The notes under the pieces were generated by a model. The model searched no databases. It worked only from the letters and a program-made list of their open reading frames with translations, and was not told the DNA's origin. DNA of 64,000 nucleotides, taken from the NCBI GenBank assembly GCA_039105265.1, contig JAPFFF010000004.1, positions 3,844,001 through 3,908,000 on the forward strand. Reading direction: 5' to 3'. Position numbers and translations under genes: made by a program. The DNA comes from Tritrichomonas musculus. Taxonomy: Eukaryota > Parabasalia > Tritrichomonadida > Tritrichomonadidae. Shown piece by piece: positions 58,976-64,000 of this stretch (position 1 is its first letter; the number at the start of each line of letters is the position of its first letter).

Positions 58976-60733
58976 AGTCATTTTTGAAAAATTTGTTTAA
59001 AAATTTTACTCATAAAATTTTTGTTTCAATTAATCCTTTTAAATTTGTTCATTCAAAATTGAATATTTCAAACCAAATATGGAATATTTTATCGGTTAGT
59101 ATTTTTAAATTTGGATTCAATCACACCGTATTTTGTTGTTAATTGAATTCTAATAAATAATTTTTATTTTTTATGCATATATAATATATGTAAAATAAAT
59201 TGAAATGATTTTTAAAGTTCATTATATTAACGGGGGTAAAATAAACTTATAATTTGATAAGGATAAAACATCACACAATTAAACTTTTTCTAAAATAGAT
59301 ATGCATTTTATAAAATGCTTATACAATCTTTATTTTCTTATTAAAAATGCTTTTATTAAATGCATTGTTATAAACAAACTAGAAAAATAAAAATTTTATT
59401 GATATACTTTTTGTGAGACTGCATTTAAAAACAGACAAGTATTAATTGAAAATTTCAATTTTACTATAATTGAATGAAAATCATTGTTTTTATTTGAGAT
59501 AATCCTTTGATGATCTTTCAAGTGTATATCATCAAAAAATCCAATATATATGCAACGTTGATAAACTATATATTTGTTTGGTCTTTTGCAACGGAATACA
59601 GAAAAAAGAATTGAAATATTTCGTAAAAAAAAAATTGAATCGATATTTCAATATTTTCAATATATTAAACCCCATTTACTTTTCAAATAAGATCTCAAAA
59701 TATAATAATATTAGACTATTCTAGAAATTAGAATAATTTGGTATTCATATAAGAAAAAAACATAAGCTATTATAATTTAAAGAAAAAGTTAAACTTTTTG
59801 TTATTTTAAAACAATTATTTTTTAATTCATAAAATGACACCATTGATTAATTTAAACAATTATAATGATTTAATGGCTTTGTAATTGGAATACAAGTATG
59901 ATGAAATTCGTAAAGATAATTTTAAACTAATTCTATGAAAAATTCAAATTTTAACCATGATGATAAAATCATCTTTATGTAAAATTTATAAATTATTTAT
60001 CCAATGCAAATATCAAAATAATTAGTTAAATGATTTATTTCATAAATTGTATAAAAAATTATCAAATTTGATTGTTCATATTAGTGATTTTCTTAAATTT
60101 TTAAATTATTCATTCAACTCATATGATTACAAGATTTTAATATTCATCTACTCTAATTTTTTTTTTTTTTTTTTTTTTTTTTCAAAAAAAAATAAATAAA
60201 AATACAAAATAATTTTTTGGAAAATCGTAAACGCTCTTGGCGGTTTAGGTCAATATTGACCTTGTATCGTACCATAGAAAAGTCTGGAACTTTTTTGCAC
60301 TTTTGCAAAAAAAGCATGGGTAGCTACTCATGTTTTTTTCTATATATAAAAAAAATAAACGGAATATTTTTTTATTGTCTAAAATCGATATTATTATGAG
60401 CCTTGGCTTATAAACAAGAAAGAATATGCGAGTGTTTAGCAGTAAATATTAATATCAACTTAGAATTCCAATATTTGGTATTTTTGAAACTACTTGAAGG
60501 TAATCGAAAGTTGAATTTTTAACAAATTTTCATCTAATTTAAAAAAATTACGTCTATAACTTTTTGTGATTTTCATTCACAAAAAGTTAGAACTAAAATT
60601 CATAAATCTCTGAATTGTTTTCATTTTTTGTAAAAAGTATACAAAAAGTGATTCATTCATTTAATTCTCTGATTTATTGATATAACTTTTTATTATAATT
60701 ATATTTCGCATCTTAGAAAATTTGATTTGTTAA
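58976..60733. other. Large AT-rich intergenic region
   Basis: 1.76 kb without a supported gene. Contains the palindrome GAAAAAGTTAAACTTTTTG (59,782-59,800), a poly-T of about 22 (60,160-60,181), a GC-richer patch near 60,225-60,330 (CTCTTGGCGGTTTAGGTC, GCATGGGTAGCTACTCATG) and the hairpin listed at 60558. If the MBOAT gene has an upstream exon it lies at the right end of this region. Confidence 0.4.
60558..60588. repeat. Perfect 12-bp-arm hairpin
   Basis: AACTTTTTGTGA-ttttcat-TCACAAAAAGTT, about 170 bp before the MBOAT coding region. It shares the ACTTTTTG core with the palindrome at 45,739. Confidence 0.7.
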
Positions 60734-60758
60734 ATGGTCTATTTTATTTTTTTAGAAA

Positions 60759-62030
60759 GTGTTTTTCATTCCCCTTCAATATTCATTTCTTTTATTAATA
60801 TATCCTTTAGCTCACTGGATTTTCCCAAGGATAAAGCATAGAGAATATTTTACAATCTTACATATTACTATTGGACTAAGTGCGTGTGCACTTTTATATA
60901 AGCAAAGACTTCTTTTACTCCTATTGATGTGCATGATAAGTTACCATATTATTGATTTTTATCCGCACATTGTTTTCATCATATCTTTTTCAATGCACGT
61001 TTATATACATTTCCTCCAATTAATTCAACCAAAATGTGTTAAAATAGGCGATGCATCAAAACTTTTATTTTTTAAAACTGTTGCTACTTCGTATAACTTA
61101 GATTCTGGTAGAAAAAAAAAATCCAACAAAAAAACTAAGATAAAGAATGATGATAAATATTATTTATTTAAAAAGCCAGTATTTATTGAATGGATTTCAT
61201 ATTGCTTTACTCCTTTTGGATGCACTTCAATTGTATTTTATGAATTTGAGTTTTTCGAATTACTACTCAAACCTAATTTACGAAAAGTCAACGAAGAAAG
61301 TCGGCAAAAAGCATTCAGTTGTTTTAAACGGAGCGTACTTTATGCAATTTTCTATAGTCATATTCATAACTTTTTAAAAATTATTATATTTAATTCCCAA
61401 TTTTACTCGTCACTAAGCTTTTGTTATCAAATATTTTTTGTTTGGGCCATCACAGTTTTGTGTTTTCTTAAAAGGTTCATTCAATTTAAAGCAATTGATG
61501 CAGGATTATATGAAGTTGGCTTTTATGATAATGGATTTTCATCTTCATCTGATTTTGAAAGCTCCGATTTTGACATTCTTTTAACACAAAAAACTATTAA
61601 AAATTGGTCTCGAGCGTTCAATCCAACATTTTTCTCATTTTATTCTCATTATTTTTCATCTTTTTTGTCTGATCCCAGATCTGGTTTAAGTGATAAATCA
61701 AGAAAGATTGCTTCATTTTTACTTAAACCATTGACAAAAGGTTTTCACGGTGCTGTTTATCTTGGAGCAATATACAAGAAATTCTTCATTTTTGTTGAAA
61801 AACGTTTGAAAATTATTTTTAAGAAATTACCAGAATCCGAAACACCATTTTTAATCTTCACTCAGATTGCGATGATTTCTAATAGAGCTACTATGCTCTT
61901 TAGAACAACTAAATCATTTTTTTTAATGAGTAATTATATGCATTTCATTATGGAATTTTTGTCATTATTTATTCTTATTGTTTCATATTACTTATCAAAA
62001 CAGTATAGTAATCATCTTAAGCAAGAGTAA
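60759..62030 (+). CDS. MBOAT-family membrane-bound O-acyltransferase, 5' end unresolved
   Basis: 423 codons, polytopic. MBOAT features: YCFTPFGCTSIVFYEFEFFE, NWSRAFNPTFFSFYSHYFSS, then the putative catalytic His in TKGFHGAVYLGAIYK (about codon 327), and C-terminal hydrophobic helices. MBOATs transfer acyl chains to lysophospholipids, sterols or proteins at the ER. Start problem: the coding look (first TM helix, YPLAHWIFPRIK) extends upstream of the first in-frame ATG (codon 57, near 60,927). The frame opens directly after TTTTTTTAG (stop codon TAG 60753-60755), and that AG is a possible splice acceptor. The coordinates begin at the first GTG; the true 5' end is probably an upstream exon. Confidence 0.8.
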   Translation: MFFIPLQYSFLLLIYPLAHWIFPRIKHREYFTILHITIGLSACALLYKQRLLLLLLMCMISYHIIDFYPHIVFIISFSMHVYIHFLQLIQPKCVKIGDASKLLFFKTVATSYNLDSGRKKKSNKKTKIKNDDKYYLFKKPVFIEWISYCFTPFGCTSIVFYEFEFFELLLKPNLRKVNEESRQKAFSCFKRSVLYAIFYSHIHNFLKIIIFNSQFYSSLSFCYQIFFVWAITVLCFLKRFIQFKAIDAGLYEVGFYDNGFSSSSDFESSDFDILLTQKTIKNWSRAFNPTFFSFYSHYFSSFLSDPRSGLSDKSRKIASFLLKPLTKGFHGAVYLGAIYKKFFIFVEKRLKIIFKKLPESETPFLIFTQIAMISNRATMLFRTTKSFFLMSNYMHFIMEFLSLFILIVSYYLSKQYSNHLKQE

Positions 62031-62420
62031 TTGTTTTTTTGCATTATATTGATTTTATTTGTTATTATTAAATGTTATATTTTACCATATTTTTAGTTTT
62101 TATCTTTTATAGTGTTCATAATATTATGTTTAATAATTATTTTGAATTATAATATAAAAAATAATTTTTAGATAAAAGATACTATTTAAATAATTAAATT
62201 TATGGATTGACTCACTACTTCGTTAGTCAAAAAGAGTTCAAAAAAATATGAGCAAACAAACAATAAAAATAGTTGATTGAAATATTATGATATTTGTATT
62301 TCAAGAAAAATAATAAAATAAGAAAAAGATATATTCGTTTTATCCTTTAATAATAAACATATATAAAAACAAACAATCAAAGTATAATTCACTAGAATTA
62401 TACTTTTTCTTAATACAGAA
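62031..62420. other. Spacer between convergent genes
   Basis: AT-rich, no gene. The two neighbouring genes converge here, so only 3' regions and poly(A) sites are expected. Confidence 0.45.
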
Positions 62421-64000
62421 TTACTCTGCTCTTTGCGGATTTTCAGAGTCATCGCTAATTTCATTTTTATCTTTATTTGCTTTGTCGTCATTTAGTTGAT
62501 TTTCTTGTATCTCTTTATTATTGCTTTCATTTTTGTGACTGTATTTAGAAAATTTCTTTTGATTAAATTTGTATTTTTGCGCTAGTTTTTTAAATATTTC
62601 TTTATTTGCGTTATCATTCTCAATTGTATTCGCATTTCTTGGGTTGTTTTCGTCGTTTACAGAATTATTATTTTGAATGTCACTATCATTTGTATGAGCT
62701 GAATCAATTTCTTTGTTTTCACTATCATTTATGATTTGATCATCATTTGTACTTTGACTATTTTGCCTAATCATGACATTACTAACAGGTAGATTATCTT
62801 GAATACCTTGATTTTCTTCTTCTTGGTCAATTTGATTTATTATTTCATTTTGAATATTCTGTTTTATTTGTTCTTTTTCATCTTGATGATCTTTATTTAT
62901 TGTGCTTTCTTCTATTCTTTTGTTTTCTTCTTTCTCTTGAGAAATTCCTATGGTTTGATTTTCGAGATTTATCTTTTCTTCTTGTTTGTCTACTTTTTTG
63001 ACTTCATCAGTTCGAATATTTTTGTGTGAACGTTTTTCTAAACTTGGCTTGCGTCTACTGATTGGACTAAAGAATTTAAATTTATTATCTGTATGATTAA
63101 ATGTCTTAGATTGTGAATTTTCATTGTCTTTTATTTCTTTCTTTGTTTGATTAACATCATCTTCTTTATTTCCATCACTAATATTATTTTGATTATCTTT
63201 GCTAGCTTGGCTAGCGTCATTTGATTGGTCATCTTTTACTTGACTATCAGTATTTGAATCTATATCATTTTGATTCTCTTTCTTTGTTTGATCTTCTTCT
63301 TTATTCTGGATCTTGGATTTATCAACATTGTTGTCTTTATTTTCTAGATTTTGGTTTTCTTCTTTGCTTTGTCTTAATCTACTTGTTGGACTGAACATTT
63401 TATATTTGCGAGTTGGCTTAGCTGAATTTGTTTTCTTTGTTTGATTGGCTTCTTGAGTTTGAGTTTCTGCTTTGTTTTGGTTTTCATTACTTGACGTAAC
63501 AGTTGTATTATTATTATTTCTTTTGTTTTCTTTATTTTGCTGGCTTTTTTCATTACTTTGATTTTCATTCCTCAATATATCTGCTTCATTTGCTTGACTG
63601 CTCTTCTTTGACCCGACATTTTCGTTTTCATGACAATCTTTCTCTTCTTTATTATTATCATTAACTTTGTCATCTTTTTTGACTTGATTGTTTTCTTCTT
63701 GATTCATTTCAATATGATCATGAATTTCTTCACTAGTTTGTTTTTCTATCGTTTTTCTACTATCTCCACTTTGTTTTTCTTCTTTAGTATGGTCAGTCAC
63801 TTTTTTAATATTATTTTCATCGCTTTTATTAGTTTCTTTATCTTGATCAGCATTATTAGCTTTGCAATCCTTATTATCTTGATTTTCTTTCTTTTCTTCC
63901 TTAATTTCATTGGCTTCGTTATTGGCATTATCTTTGTCTTCATTATTTGTCTGGCAACCTTTTTGAGTTTGGGCGGCTTCTTTAGTCTGGCTTTCTTTAT
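62421..64000 (-). CDS. Low-complexity Asn/Gln/Lys/Glu-rich protein, partial (runs off right edge)
   Basis: The minus frame with stop TAA at 62421 is open to the window edge, at least 525 codons, without a start inside. Composition is almost entirely N, Q, K, E, D, S, T. Two ordered islands stand out: RKYKMFSPTSRLRQSKEE (near 63,390) and NKFKFFSPISRRKPSLEKR (near 63,045), each a basic-aromatic FSP(T/I)SR motif with a proline-directed Ser. A last helical-basic stretch is IFKKLAQKYKFNQKKFSKYSHK (near 62,560). No TM or signal peptide. Probably an intrinsically disordered, phosphorylated scaffold; no family recognised. Confidence 0.7.
   Translation of the reverse strand, partial: KESQTKEAAQTQKGCQTNNEDKDNANNEANEIKEEKKENQDNKDCKANNADQDKETNKSDENNIKKVTDHTKEEKQSGDSRKTIEKQTSEEIHDHIEMNQEENNQVKKDDKVNDNNKEEKDCHENENVGSKKSSQANEADILRNENQSNEKSQQNKENKRNNNNTTVTSSNENQNKAETQTQEANQTKKTNSAKPTRKYKMFSPTSRLRQSKEENQNLENKDNNVDKSKIQNKEEDQTKKENQNDIDSNTDSQVKDDQSNDASQASKDNQNNISDGNKEDDVNQTKKEIKDNENSQSKTFNHTDNKFKFFSPISRRKPSLEKRSHKNIRTDEVKKVDKQEEKINLENQTIGISQEKEENKRIEESTINKDHQDEKEQIKQNIQNEIINQIDQEEENQGIQDNLPVSNVMIRQNSQSTNDDQIINDSENKEIDSAHTNDSDIQNNNSVNDENNPRNANTIENDNANKEIFKKLAQKYKFNQKKFSKYSHKNESNNKEIQENQLNDDKANKDKNEISDDSENPQRAE

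Noticed and set aside
1-64000. tRNA, rRNA or snRNA genes
   Set aside because: Looked for B-box-like GGTTCRANNCC and clover-leaf arms by eye and found none; a tRNAscan run would be needed to be sure.

Overview
The window looks like nuclear DNA of a parabasalid protist, Trichomonas or Tritrichomonas; I cannot decide between them. The evidence is very AT-rich spacers, intron-poor compact genes, a large Sel1-repeat protein carrying a kinase-like domain, TCA(Y)(W) initiator-like motifs a few bases before several ATGs, stop codons that run into TAAA, and two Maverick/Polinton copies surrounded by many short inverted-repeat DNA transposons.

Layout. 1-12.6 kb is the right part of a Polinton (P1). 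It holds a long fibre-like protein running off the left edge, a large protein with a DxNGDxxDDVV...NGY motif, two unrecognised proteins, an rve-type integrase, a double-jelly-roll-type major capsid protein split by a nested 766-bp DNA transposon, and five small genes near its end. 12.6-21.7 kb is AT-rich, with only one host gene (an eight-TM membrane protein at 15401) among at least four nonautonomous inverted-repeat elements, one inserted exactly at the target duplication of another. 21.7-31.6 kb is a second, older and more decayed Polinton (P2) with fibre-like, capsid, small virion-type, HNH and packaging-ATPase genes; no integrase or DNA polymerase was found in it.

32.4-44.8 kb is a host gene cluster: a degenerate FANCM/Mph1-like helicase with a roughly 70-unit hexapeptide array, a TPR-CS (SGT1-like) co-chaperone, a CCDC112/148-like coiled-coil protein (all minus), and a Sel1-repeat pseudokinase (plus). 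44.8-51.5 kb has no convincing gene but carries three nonautonomous elements, including a 1291-bp one with a 41-bp perfect terminal inverted repeat and a 2384-bp one with 9-bp target duplications. 51.5-64 kb holds host genes: a DH-PH-Kelch protein with a C-terminal membrane anchor, a dUTPase, an orphan coding fragment, an inositol-polyphosphate kinase, an MBOAT acyltransferase whose N-terminus seems to need an upstream exon, and a low-complexity charged protein running off the right edge.

How they work together. The host genes are unrelated housekeeping, signalling and cytoskeleton genes with no operon logic. The Polinton genes form a virion-like module (capsid, fibre, ATPase, integrase) arranged as tightly packed divergent pairs with 14-53 bp between start codons. 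Short hairpins, many with three-base loops, sit just after several Polinton genes and may be 3'-end signals. All function calls are from reading translations and motifs; no database search was run.
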